Part shown: positions 12,630 to 22,536 of the stretch, in pieces
Position numbering within the stretch: position 1 is the stretch's first letter
Layout of the letters: every line of letters starts with the position of its first letter
From: Simmondsia chinensis
Taxonomy: Eukaryota > Streptophyta > Magnoliopsida > Caryophyllales > Simmondsiaceae
NCBI GenBank assembly: GCA_018398585.1
Contig: JAGTTD010000007.1
Span: forward strand, 12,826,320-12,890,319
Direction of reading: 5' to 3'
DNA: 64,000 nucleotides
Made by a program: the position numbers and the translations under genes
Notes under the pieces: generated by a model
Seen by the model: only the letters and a program-made list of their open reading frames with translations
Database searches by the model: none
What the model was told of the DNA's origin: nothing

Positions 12630-13350
12630 AAGACCCCGGGTTTAGGTGTATATATTCTGTATTTGTACTGTTGGTTTGCAGGAAAGGAAAAATTTCTTCA
12701 TAAAAATGTACGCCTCTCGAAATCACAATTTTATTTTCCTCCCGATTGTAAATTTTATAACCCTTTTGCCCATGTGGATAACCAACAAAAATACCCGAAG
12801 TAGCTCGGTTATAAAATTTATCACTCGTTCTATCCTTTGTACGGTAATAGCATAAACTCCCAAAAACACGTAAGTGATTAAACACGGGTATTTTGCCAAA
12901 AATTATTTCATATGGGCTTTTCTTATGAAGAACTGAGGAAGGAGTCAAATTTATCAAATAAGCCACAGTTAAAATACACTCACCCCAAAATCTTTTAGGT
13001 AAACCCGCCTGAAACCGAAGTGCTCTACCCACTTCCAAGAGGTGTTTGTGCTTCCGTTCGAATACTCCGTTTTGTTGAGGTGTCCCAACCAAAGAGGATT
13101 GGAACTGAATCCCATGACTCGTATAAAAGTCCAAAAGTGGCCCGTACTTGAACTCTTGTCCATTATCGCTCCGTATTTGCTTAACCTGAAACCCAAATTG
13201 TGTTTTGACCATACCACAGAAATCCATGAGAATTTTGTGTGCTTGGGATTTTTCTCTCATGAGATAAACCCAAGTGCATCTACTAAAATCGTCAACAATT
13301 GTCAAAAAATACCGAGCACCAGTTAACGACAAAATTCGATAAGACCCCAA
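12529..13350 (-). pseudogene. Copia integrase core (second gag-pol segment)
   Basis: This 273-codon frame continues the integrase from the preceding segment, overlapping it by 28 bases. It contains ARYFLTIVDDFSRCTWVYLM, the second catalytic Asp in IRSDNGQEF (residue 62) and the catalytic Glu in QQNGVFERKHKHLLE (residue 98). The first Asp is at the end of the upstream segment, so all three residues of the D,D,E triad survive in the DNA. The conserved copia blocks KSPYEIIFGKIPVFNHLRVF and SGIFVGYPHGQKGYKIY follow. The frame ends at 12529 in a low-complexity region where the original frame resumes. The Met at 13350 is internal to the domain and not a real start. Confidence 0.9.
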
Positions 13351-15017
13351 ATGTCACAGTGTATCACATCAAAACACCCACGAGTCTTAGTAACAGATAA
13401 GGGAAAAGGTAAGCGTGCCTGCTTGGCACGATGACAAACATCACAAACGACATCAGTTTTCTTAACACTCAAACTAGGAAACACACATAATTTCTGAAAC
13501 GAAACATGACCAAGACTTTGATGCCACAAGACGGCATTTTTATTCACTTGAGTTGTGTTGACCGACCCTTCCATGGGCTGCGCTTGCAACAAGTATAGCC
13601 CATCTCGTTGCCTACCCGCTACAATCAGCCTCTTCGAGTGTAGGTCCTGTATGTAACAAAAATCATGGTGAAATATTAATATGCATTTTCCATTTTGAGT
13701 TAGCTTGCTCACTGACAATAAATTGTAATGAAAACCAGGCACATAGAGTACATCATGGAGGACAAAATTCTCTGCGATTTTGACCCTTCCCACATGGGTG
13801 AAGTTTAACAAAGTTCCATTAGGCAACTTAACAGGGCCAACCAAATTATTTACTTTAACGTCAAACATAACGGGTAAAGAGGACACCATATGGTCTGTGG
13901 CACCCGTGTCTATTATCCAATCACGAAACGACAATACTTGACCTGTCAAGTTCATGCAAGCAGTAGACGTGGAAGGACCAAGGAGGGACATCAATTGTTG
14001 GTACTGCGTAGCGGACAGTCCCGAAATGGCACTGTGTTCTCCATCGAGAGGTTCGGTTTCTGCTGCTGCAGCTGCAGAAACCGACTCCCGGTTTGCATTT
14101 CGCTGCCCTTTGTTCTTCCATCCAGGTGGGTAACCGATCAACTCAAAGCATCGCTCCTTGGAATGTCCCTGTTTCTTGCAATGAGTACACGTAAAACGGT
14201 TAGAACGTCGATTTTCGGACACCATTGCTGCGCCACCTTCAGTGGCTTTCACTGCCAAAAAAGCAGCGTCCGGGACAACCACCGAGCCTGCTGCTACGCT
14301 TTGTTGTTTCTCCTCCTGGCATAATACAGATAATGCACTACCAACAGACGTTAAAGGTTTCGTGTTCATAAGCTGTGAACGCACAGTTGAAAAGGATGGA
14401 TCAAGACCCATCAAAAGGTCCAACAATTTTTCCATATCACGAATCTGCGAAAGGGCTTTAGCATGTCCACAAGTGCATGGTGGGATCTCAACTAGCGTAT
14501 ACAATTCATCCCAAAAGGACCTCAACTTAGTAAAATAAGTTGAAACAGGTAAATTGTCTTGCTTCAAATGCGAGATCTCGCGTTTTAATTCGTAAATATG
14601 AGGGACATTACCTTGAGAAAATCTCTCACGCAAATCAAGCCAAATATCATGCGCAGTTTCTAAATAAGTAATACTCTCATTAATCTCTTTAGACACAGAG
14701 TTTGAGAGCCAAGTTGCAACCATGGAGTCACACGCACTCCAAGTTTCAAAGTCCTGTGAATCTTCATCCGGTTTGGTAATACTACCATCAGGAAATCCAA
14801 TTTTTCTCTTTGCCTTAAAAACTTTTAGTATAGCCCTTCTCCAAGAAGGATAATTGGGTCCTGTTAAAATGTTTTGAACAAAAATCAAACCGGGATTATC
14901 CGAGGGATGCGGATAAAACGGTGAGTTAACATCAATGACTCCCCCTGTCGGGAGAACTGGCATGATAGTTTGATTATCATTAGCTAGAGTAGTCTTATTA
15001 TTGTTAACACCCGCCAT
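13323..15017 (-). pseudogene. Copia Gag, protease and start of integrase (first gag-pol segment)
   Basis: This 564-codon frame opens with MAGVNNNKTTLAND about 135 bases after the primer site. Residues about 25-250 are the UBN2/copia-type Gag (DNPGLIFVQNILTGPNYPSW near the start). A CCHC zinc knuckle CTHCKKQGHSKERC lies at about residues 275-288. The aspartic protease active site WIIDTGATDHM is at about 366-376. The GAG-pre-integrase HHCC finger (LWHQSLGHVSF ... CDVCHRAKQA) is near 495-540, and the first integrase catalytic Asp is in HCDIWG near 555. The frame then hits a stop at 13323; the continuation is one frame over (12529-13350), so a single-base deletion or equivalent near 13340 broke it. 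The start suits the family, which translates Gag-Pol as one polyprotein. Confidence 0.9.
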
Positions 15018-15152
15018 ATTCTACCAAATCAAAACACAAAACAAGCACAAGAAGCAAAGGGAAAATAAACAACTCACAAGTGCACTCCAAGAGTGCTTTG
15101 GCCGTGAATCAGGAAGAGGAAGACAGCGTCGCTTAATGCAAGATCGAAACTT

Positions 15153-15164
15153 GCTCTGATACCA
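15153..15164 (-). promoter_or_regulatory. Primer binding site (initiator tRNA-Met)
   Basis: On the minus strand TGGTATCAGAGC follows directly after the 5' LTR. It is the standard primer site of plant Ty1/copia elements for minus-strand DNA synthesis. Confidence 0.95.
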
Positions 15165-15544
15165 TGTAAAATTATGAAAAATACTAGAAATATTAGATGG
15201 AAGGAAGAATTACCTTTTATTGGATAATCAAAGCATACAAGCAAGCTCCTAATTTATACAAGACTACTAGCTAATGGAAGAGCCCAACACTTCCCAACAC
15301 TTCCTCTTCCTCTCTATGAGTTACAAGGTAATAAACAAAGTAATAAACAAAGCAATAAAGAACTCATTGAAGTCAATAATGAGCCGGTTACAAGAAGATG
15401 AAGAAATGAACATGTGCACTAATTCTATCACTAATTGTCATCACTAATTGCTATACTAACTACTATGTATAAATTCCTATACAAGAAAAATACGTGAATT
15501 ATACATAATGAATACATGATATTTACAAAGGACTAAATTCAACA
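15165..15544 (-). repeat. 5' LTR of the copia element
   Basis: This 380-bp LTR has intact TG..CA ends. On the minus strand it carries TTGTATAAATTAGG, a plausible TATA box (plus-strand about 15248-15262), and further on AATAAAAGG, a plausible polyadenylation signal. It drives transcription toward lower coordinates. Confidence 0.9.
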
Positions 15545-15780
15545 CTCTCAAAGAAAGAATGTCCACTAGAACTTAAACTTGATCAAATATCATAAGGAGT
15601 CTGTTCGAATGACAAAGTTTGTGTGTCCCAATAGTGTTGGCGGAAAGAGTTTCTTTTTTCCTTAGGCGGGTAGAGATAGGTAGTGAGCGACCTGAGCCAC
15701 TGGGACTCAAGGATCAAGAGCTTGAAAGCATAGACCAAAACAATTGAGAGCTTAAGAGTAAATGAAACATGGGTTTTGGT

Positions 15781-16334
15781 TAGGGGTGTAAATGAGCTGA
15801 GCTGAGCCGAGTACCCCCTTATTTTAACTCAAGCTTGATAAGGCTTATTGAGCTTGAGTTCGAGCCAAGCTCTCGTCGAGCTTTCCAACTCTTGTTCGAG
15901 CTCTTTTCATTAACATTTTAGTGTGTTTGACACTTGGCTCGGCTCAGTTTGTTAGGCTTATTGAGCTGAGTTGAGCTCATTATCGAGCCTAATCAAGCTT
16001 AGAATTGAGTGGAGCTTGCTATCGAGTTAAGCTTGCTACCGAGCTGAGCTTTTCAAGTTACTATCAAGTTATTATTGAACCATTTTTGAACCAATATCAA
16101 TGGTTAACAAGCTCTTGACGAGCCCTTAATAAGCTTTGACCCAGCTCTTATCAAGTCTCTTAACAAGCTCTTGTTGAGCTCTTATCAAACTGTTTGTGAA
16201 CGATGACAAGCAGAGCACCCCCTATTCTAAAAACGGCTCGATAAGCTATCAAGCCCTTATAATGAATATAAACGAGCCCTGATCGATTTTGGATAAGGTT
16301 AGTTCATTGCATGTTTGGTTTGTGTACACCTCTA
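15781..16334. mobile_element. hAT-type MITE with GAGCT-rich interior
   Basis: This 554-bp element has terminal inverted repeats TAGGGGTGTAAA (left) and TAGAGGTGTACA (right end read on the minus strand), 10 of 12 identical. It is flanked by the perfect 8-bp direct repeat GTTTTGGT at 15773-15780 and 16335-16342. An 8-bp duplication with TAGRGGTGTA ends is the hAT signature. There is no transposase; the interior is a degenerate array of GAGCT/AGCTT-like motifs (GAGCTGAGC, TTGAGCTTGAG, CGAGCTC), typical of a non-autonomous element. Confidence 0.88.
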
Positions 16335-16342
16335 GTTTTGGT

Positions 16343-17190
16343 AGAAGATAAGAGAAATTGAGGGTCCAAGAAAGAGAGCAGTAAAACTGGTAACTAACTG
16401 TTGATAGTTGCAGTCCAAATATGTATCTATGACCTTAAGTGATGGATTGAATTATGTCACCATTGTTTCTTCCTCGAGAAACTTATGCATTAAGCATCCA
16501 ATTGTTTTATCCATTGTGATTTTTGTTGAATTGTCCCAATGGATAAAAGGGGGCTTTTTTTTTGCCCAGTAAATTAATGTGCTCAAGAATGATGACAATT
16601 TGTTTACACAAACCATATTCATGAAGTGTGATCGAGGTAGTTACATTGGCTTCTCAAACTAAGACGTCGTCGTCAAGGAGTGGTTGCCGATTGATGAAAG
16701 ACATGAAGAAATGGCACTATCTTGCAACACAAAGAGTTAATTTCTGAATTAGATGGAATTCAAGATAAAGGTGGAGAGAATTGACCCCTTAAGGCAGCGA
16801 ATGCGAGAAAAGAACTAGAGGAAGGCAATTATCCTCTAGTCAATTAATAAGGGAAGCATCGGGTTTAGCAAGGGATCTAAGACCTCATCAAAATTTCTAC
16901 ATTTCGTTTCCCGACACACTCGTCCTTTTCCTTTGTTTTATTTTCATTGTGCTTTGTGCATTGTTCCTTTGAAATACAAGCACCTTGAGTGTTAGTTATG
17001 GCATTCAAGAAGGTATATGTCCTCTAATTTCTGCCCATAAAGAGGCTAAGTTGTCCCATGGAATCAAGGTTGTGACTACCAAACCACGAGTTTGATTGAC
17101 TTGATTTTTTTATGGTGACTCAAGTTAATTCACTTTACCTTAATTTTTTAAGGTCTGATCTTTGTTGAACTATCCTGAATCAATGTTCTT
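16343..17190. other. No gene recognised
   Basis: No protein homology or clear repeat structure is visible. Short frames on both strands are random-looking. Confidence 0.4.
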
Positions 17191-17952
17191 AGGCTTATGA
17201 CATAATAATGCAAGACATGCCCCAAAGTGAACAAGTTATTATGGGTAGGGATTTTAATAGGCATGTGGGTTGCGACGGCTGATGGCTACACTTCCTACCA
17301 TGGAGGCTTTGGGTTTCCAACCAGGAATGATGAGGATAAAGCTATCTTAGACTTTATGGTGGCTTATGAGTTAATGGCTGCCAACACCTTTTTTAAGAAA
17401 TGAGAAAAGCACATCATCATATATAAAAGCGGAAGGGCAAGGACGTAGATTGATTATGTACTACTAAAAAAGAGAGATCATAATTATTATGTAGATTGTA
17501 AGGTTATTCCGGGGAAGGCCTATCCACACAGCATAGGGTATTATGTGCCAATGTTGAGGTGAAGAAAAGGGTCAAGTGAAATATGAAGCACGTGTACCCA
17601 CGCACTCATTGGCGGGATTGGAAGGCAGACAAGTTTTAGAGCTTTAAGGAAATGGCAAACACTGAGATGGACTTGAATTTTGAGGGGAATGTGAAACCAG
17701 ATATGGAATCGGATAGCGGAAAAGATGAGATGTTTGACAAGTGAAGCACTATGCGAATCAAAGGGAGGTGCACTAATCCAGAGAGAGCTTGCTGGTGGCG
17801 CAGGGAAGTCCAAAAAACATTAGGTATAAAAGAGACTATTTCAAGGAGTTTGACTGAAATGGGGATGAGGACAAAGCAACATTCCCAGTGCCCTAAGGGC
17901 TCCCGCCTAAGCAGGGTCAGGGTGGGCTGTTTCCGAGAATCCCCTACCTGAG

Positions 17953-18066
17953 GAGCGCAACATGAGGACTTCCCAAGAGGTCACCCATCTTGGTACTATT
18001 CTCGCCCAAGCACGCTTAACGTCGGAGTTCCAATGGGATCCGTGGCTTGCATGTTGGTACCCTATT
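17953..18066 (-). pseudogene. 5S rRNA-like sequence, copy 1
   Basis: Read on the minus strand this matches plant 5S rRNA over nearly its full length: GGATCCCATTGGAACTCCGA, GTTAAGCGTGCTTGGGCGAG, GATGGGTGACCTCTTGGGAA and the end GTCCTCATGTTGCGC. The internal Pol III control regions (A-box, intermediate element, C-box) are largely kept. Substitutions such as GACGTTAAG for GAAGTTAAG and the changed 5' end show it is not a functional 5S gene. It is the head of a SINE unit rather than part of an rDNA array. Confidence 0.85.
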
Positions 18067-18080
18067 AGGTATGGTCCACC

Positions 18081-18097
18081 GGGGGGGGGGGGGGGGG
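18081..18097 (+). repeat. Run of 17 G between the two SINE units
   Basis: A homopolymer of 17 G lies in the Au-like tail of the upstream unit, where the Au consensus is C-rich on the other strand. Run length may be unreliable in the assembly. Confidence 0.9.
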
Positions 18098-18170
18098 TGG
18101 ATGTACGTAGCCTTCCCCCTTCAGGATGCTACCTTGAAGAGAGGCTGTTTCCAAGAACCCCTAACCCGAA

Positions 18171-18279
18171 GGTTGCAGTAGAAGGACTTTCCAGGAGGTC
18201 ACCCATCTTGGTACTATTCTCGTCCAAGCATGCTTAACTTCGGCACTCTAATGGGATCTGGTGCTTGCGTGTTACTATC
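18171..18279 (-). pseudogene. 5S rRNA-like sequence, copy 2
   Basis: A second, more diverged 5S-like head on the minus strand: GATCCCATTAGAGTGCCGAA, GTTAAGCATGCTTGGACGAG, GATGGGTGACCTCCTGGAAA. It differs from copy 1 at many sites, so the two units did not arise by very recent duplication. Confidence 0.8.
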
Positions 18280-21185
18280 CTGAAATGGAGAAGAAGAAAA
18301 CAATAAAAATATAAGTAGGCCAAAAAAGAAGCAAAGATAGCAGTTACAGAGTCACAATCCAAGGCTTTGGAGGACTTCTATAAGAAGCTGGATATGGAGG
18401 AGGGAGATAGGGACCTTTATATAATCACTAAAGCTAGAGAATAGAGGACTAAAGACCTATACCATGTAAAATGCATCAAGGGAGAGAATGGACAATTTAA
18501 AGCAAGGTGGAAATCCTGCTTCTATAATTTATTCAATGAAAAGGGGGATACAAATACTTCTTTAGAAGAACTCGGGAGATTTAAGGAGTACCGAAACTAT
18601 TGTTGCTATAGGCATATTAGACTTAGGGAAGTTAGTGGTGCTTTAAAGAAGATGGGTAGAGGTAAGAAGTTTGACTAGATGGAATACTCATAGAGACATA
18701 TAAATGAATTGGAGGTAAAGGACTAAGTTGGTTGACTAAACTAATTAATGTAATTCATCTAGGTAAGAAGATGCCTAAAGAGTAGAGGAAGAGTGCTCTA
18801 ATACTGATTTATAAGAACAAAGGTGACATTCAGAGTTGTGCCAAATACATTGGTATCAAATTCATGAGCCATACTATGAAGCTGTGGTAGCGGGCCATTG
18901 AAAGAAGGTTACAATGACAAACATGTGGCTATGAGAATAAAAATAGAATTATGTTGGATAGATCTATGATGGAAGCAATCCATCTCCTAAGATGTAGTAT
19001 AGAATACTACATAGATAAACAAAAGTATCTACACATGGTCTTTATTGATATGGAGAAGGCATATTCCAAGAGAGCTCCTATGGATGATTTGTATAAAGGC
19101 GCATCAACCAACAAGCATACAGCAGAATCGAAGATCAATGCTTTCCCGATTTCAGCTGGCTCGCATCAATAATCAGCCTTAAGCCCTTTCTTATTTGTTA
19201 TGGTTATGGATGAGCTCAATAAGCACATCCATGGGGATGTGCCTTGGTGTATACTTTTTGCAGGGGATATTGTCCTAGCAGGCGAGTCAAGGGAAGGGGT
19301 GAATGAGAAGCTGGAACATTGAAGAAGTGCATTAGAATCGAAAGGTTTGTGGTTCAATTAATTAAAATACAAGGTATATGGAATTTAAGTTTTGTACCAC
19401 ACCCAAACCAAGCTTAGAGGACGTAAAGATTGGGATGAAATGCATACCAAAAAAGAATGTCTAGATATTTGGGCTCCATGTTGCAACAAGATGGTCAAGT
19501 TGATGAGGATGTTAATAATCAGATTAAAATGGGATCAACTAAGTGGAAGATGGATTTATCATCAGTATGTGATAAAAAGTTTCCTTTAAAGTTGAAGGAA
19601 AAATAGTGTAACACAGTAGTGAGACTGGCTATGTGGCACGGTGCTGAATGTTGGCCACTTAAAATGACACGACACCCAGAATTTTAAGATGGCTGAGATG
19701 AGGATACTACGGTTGATGTGTGTTGGAATCGATATCTTGAAAAACCAAGTTATTTTATTTTACATATTAATAAAATGAAATTATTTTATTTATTTATTGT
19801 TTGATTATATTTTATGAGTCAAATATATGTGATATTGTTTTCTAAAATGTTTCATGAGATGGACGTAGTCTAATATAACATGTCGAGTTTGGTTTAAGTG
19901 GCCAATGAGATTTGAGCCACAGATAGACTTAAATCAAATTTGTGATAAGTTGTCAAAGCAAGCTTATAGTTGGTGATAAGTTTGGACAACTTGTCTAATA
20001 AGACTAAGATATGATACTTTCGATGATTTGTTTTGGTCATATGGATAGGGGTCTAAAAGTGTTATATTGGTATTGTCTATAAGATTGGAACACTGAGCTG
20101 GACCACCTGAATTATTTGTTTCTTATTCACTATCAGAAATAACTAATTCATTATATTTAAACGATAACTCTAAATCTTGAGATTGTCTCAGACTCATATA
20201 TATATACTGTGTGTCACTTTAATGTGCTGAAAAGTGAGGTCTCATTTAGTGGGCCAACATCCTTTGTATAGGTATAGCGGGAACAAAACATTCAACATAG
20301 AATCTATAGTCTCTTACGAGATACAGATATCCCGTTAGTTGATTGGAGGTGTTTAAATAAATTCGAAAAAATTTGGCCAAAGTGTTCCAGGTGTTTGACA
20401 GTTGGAATTAATACAATAAATATGTTATTGTATTAATGAATTATTCGAGGAACTAAAGGAAAAGTTACGAGAAAAATAATGAGAGTAGTTAAAGTTAATT
20501 TTTTCTCAAGGATATAATGATTATATTTATTTCTAAAGTGCACTAATGCTTATTTAGTGGAATTAAATATTACTAAATGGTAATCAATGTTATCAAGTGT
20601 TGATAATTAGATTTGACCCATTTGGACCTAGAAGTGAATGTTTCTGAGGTCCCTCTGCAAGCCTCTATAGGTACACCGTTTGAAGAATAGTTAAAATTAA
20701 TTCATGAGATGAATTATTTATTAATATGATGAATAAATTTATTTTGCTAAACATAATTCATTAGTTGAATTATTTATTCCTATGATGAATACATTTATTT
20801 TACCAAATAATCATTAGATGATTTTATACAGGCAGGAATTAAAAAACAAAAAAAAGGCAAAGCAGCCCTAATCCACGTACTAGCGTAAAGGCGAACCAAT
20901 GAGCGAGACATGTTGCGTGCTAGGGTGTCTAAACCACAATCCACGCCATGAGGCGGGGTCCTATGAGGGACTGACACGTGTCCTTTTACTGCTGGCCCAA
21001 CAGGCATCCGCGCCTAATGGCTCAGACTAGTGATAACCCACTATGTGGCACGTTTGAGGTGGCCGAAAAGCAAGCTGTGCCGTAAATCATTATACGACGT
21101 TGTTTTGGTGTCCTTTTGAACACATTCTCTTTGTTTTTGAATCCCATATTGATGAAAAAGATTACTTTTCTACGTTTTACCCCAC

Positions 21186-21193
21186 TATAAATA
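21186..21193 (+). promoter_or_regulatory. TATA box, promoter unit 1
   Basis: TATAAATA within CCCCACTATAAATAGAGG. The same box occurs at 21645-21652 and 22104-22111 in units 2 and 3. The position, several hundred bases before the end of the LTR, suits the U3/R boundary. Confidence 0.7.
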
Positions 21194-22103
21194 GAGGTCT
21201 TCCGAATTGAGTTTAACATCCCAATATTTTCGAAAACGTTGTTTTTATGAAAAATTATAAAGGAAGAATTTCTCCTGAAAATTTTTCTCCAGTAAATATT
21301 TTGGAGCCCACTCTTCAGATTTCAAGGGAGCATTGCGGAAAAGATCTCGCTATCTTGTTAATTCCTCCGAACGGTGAGGCGGGGTGTCTAAACCACAATC
21401 CACGCCATGAGGCGGGGTCCTATGAGGGACTGACACGTGTCCTTTTACTGCTGGCCCAACAGGTATCCGCGCCTAATGGCTCAGACTAGTGATAACCCAC
21501 TATGTGGCACGTTTGAGGTGGCCGAAAAGCAAGCTGTGCCGTAAATCTTTATACGACGTTGTTTTGGTGTCCTTTTGAACACATTCTCTTTGTTTTTGAA
21601 TCCCATATTGATGAAAAAGATTAGTTTTCTACGTTTTACCCCACTATAAATAGAGGTCTTCCGAATTGAGTTTAACATCCCAATATTTTCGAAAACGTTG
21701 TATTTATGAAAAATTATAAAGGAAGAATTTCTCCTGAAAATTTTTCTCCAGTAAATATTTTGGAGCCCACTCTTCAGATTTCAAGGGAGCATTGCGGAAA
21801 AGATCTCGCTATCTTGTTAATTCCTCCTAACGGTGAGGCGGGGTGTCTAAACCACAATCCACGCCATGAGGCGGGGTCCTATGAGGGACTGACACGTGTC
21901 CTTTTACTGCTGGCCCAACAGGTATCCGCGCCTAATGGCTCAGACTAGTGATAACCCACTATGTGGCACGTTTGTGGTGGCCGAAAAGCAAGCTGTGCCG
22001 TAAATCTTTATACGACGTTGTTTTGGTGTCCTTTTGAACACATTCTCTTTGTTTTTGAATCCCATATTGATGAAAAAGATTAGTTTTCTACGTTTTACCC
22101 CAC

Positions 22104-22111
22104 TATAAATA
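22104..22111 (+). promoter_or_regulatory. TATA box, promoter unit 3
   Basis: TATAAATA in the last tandem unit, closest to the primer site. A transcript from this copy would have a leader of roughly 390 bases before the LTR end; transcripts from units 1 and 2 would be longer by 918 and 459 bases. Confidence 0.6.
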
Positions 22112-22524
22112 GAGGTCTTCCGAATTGAGTTTAACATCCCAATATTTTCGAAAACGTTGTTTTTATGAAAAATTATAAAGGAAGAATTTCTCCTAAAAAT
22201 TTTTCTCCAGTAAATATTTTGGAGCCCACTCTTCAGATTTCAAGGGAGCATTGCGGAAAAGATCTCGCGATCTTGTTAATTCCTCCTAACCGACAATTGT
22301 CGTCTATAATCTAGGTATTCTTGATTCCATTTCTTTTAAACCTTCCTTTAATTTTCACATTTCTATTTATGCTTTTAATTCTCATTTGTTATGTTTCGAT
22401 ATTCTATGTTCTTATGAACATATTAGATTAGAGGTCCTTAGATTTAGAACTAAAAATTTTAAATTATTTCTGTCGCATCGTTCTAGCCAATTCTAGGGAA
22501 TATTTTTAAAATATTTCAAACCAT

Positions 22525-22536
22525 TGGTATTAGAGC
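22525..22536 (+). promoter_or_regulatory. Primer binding site
   Basis: TGGTATTAGAGC, 11 of 12 bases matching the initiator tRNA-Met complement, one base after the LTR end. This shows that 19721-22523 is a 5' LTR and not a solo LTR. Confidence 0.8.

Larger units (their letters stand above)
10284..15544 (-). mobile_element. Complete Ty1/copia element, minus strand, recently inserted
   Basis: Two 380-bp LTRs flank a gag-pol region read on the minus strand. The target duplication CTCTC is at 10279-10283 and 15545-15549. The primer binding site is a perfect 12-base match to the 3' end of initiator tRNA-Met, directly next to the 5' LTR, and a polypurine tract borders the 3' LTR. The LTRs differ at four of 380 positions (about 1%), so the insertion is young. 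Gag-pol is otherwise intact but split by two frame changes, so this copy is non-autonomous now. Confidence 0.95.
17881..18280 (-). mobile_element. Tandem dimer of a SINE with 5S rRNA-like heads and Au-SINE-like tails
   Basis: On the minus strand there are two units in tandem, each with a 5S rRNA-like head (18279-18171 and 18066-17953) followed by a tail starting GGAAACAGCC. The first tail continues AAGGCTACGTACATCCACC. The second ends TTAGGCGGGAGCCCTTAGGG and GCACTGGG. Both tail pieces match parts of the plant Au SINE, whose consensus as I recall it runs GGAAACAGCCTCTTGC, then TAAGGCTGCGTACA, then GCGGGAGCTTAGTGCACCGG. The dimer sits inside the RTE-type LINE relic. No clean target duplication was found. 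Confidence 0.7.
17200..19720 (+). mobile_element. Relic of an RTE-type LINE, interrupted by a SINE
   Basis: Plus-strand blocks of an RTE-clade endonuclease-RT protein occur in order. Endonuclease VIMGRDFNRHVG is near 17230, with the block usually written GGFGFG.RN and DCKVIPG near 17500. The linker NPERACWWRREVQKTLGIK is near 17775, and KEAKIAVTESQSKALEDFYK near 18330. RT follows: MVFIDMEKAYSKRAP near 19040, [19 protein letters not shown] near 19180, and the active-site region [20 protein letters not shown] near 19250, where the catalytic ADD has become AGD. The end (HGAECWPLK, MAEMRILRLMC near 19690) is cut by the LTR at 19721. Many stops show it is dead. Confidence 0.8.
20924..22290 (+). 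repeat. Three tandem 459-bp promoter-containing units inside the LTR
   Basis: Units start at 20924, 21383 and 21842 (GGTGTCTAAACCAC each time); the third ends at about 22290. They differ at only a handful of positions. Each unit contains a G-box-like GACACGTGTCC, ACTATAAATAGAGG about 260 bases later, and a short leader. The region before the first unit has the flanking single-copy sequence, and after the third CGACAATTGTCG follows. Short open frames in each unit are products of the repetition. Confidence 0.95.
19721..22523 (+). mobile_element. Large 5' LTR (2.8 kb) of a copia-like element, inserted in the RTE LINE
   Basis: Starts TGTTGGAATCG at 19721, exactly where the LINE reading frame stops, and ends ..AAACCA at 22523 just before a primer binding site. 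Its first kilobase aligns with the LTRs at 30293 (plus) and 31868-33753 (minus); its last 150 bases align with the same end of those LTRs (AAATATTCCCTAGAATT read on the minus strand). It is longer than its relatives mainly because of three tandem 459-bp promoter units. The candidate target duplication ATGTG (19716-19720) has no confirmed partner. Confidence 0.75.

Noticed and set aside
13890..14324. 144-codon plus-strand open frame and others opposite the copia gag-pol.
   Set aside because: Antisense shadows of the well-supported minus-strand polyprotein.
17880..18290. Cassandra-type TRIM with 5S sequence in two LTRs.
   Set aside because: The sequence between and after the 5S-like parts matches Au-SINE tails, no primer binding site or polypurine tract is present, and the two units are directly adjacent. 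Not fully excluded.
21022..22137. Repeated 65- and 80-codon frames (MLNSIRKTS on minus, MKNYKGRIS on plus) as a small gene family.
   Set aside because: They recur only because the 459-bp promoter unit is triplicated; they overlap each other on opposite strands and cover the TATA box and leader.
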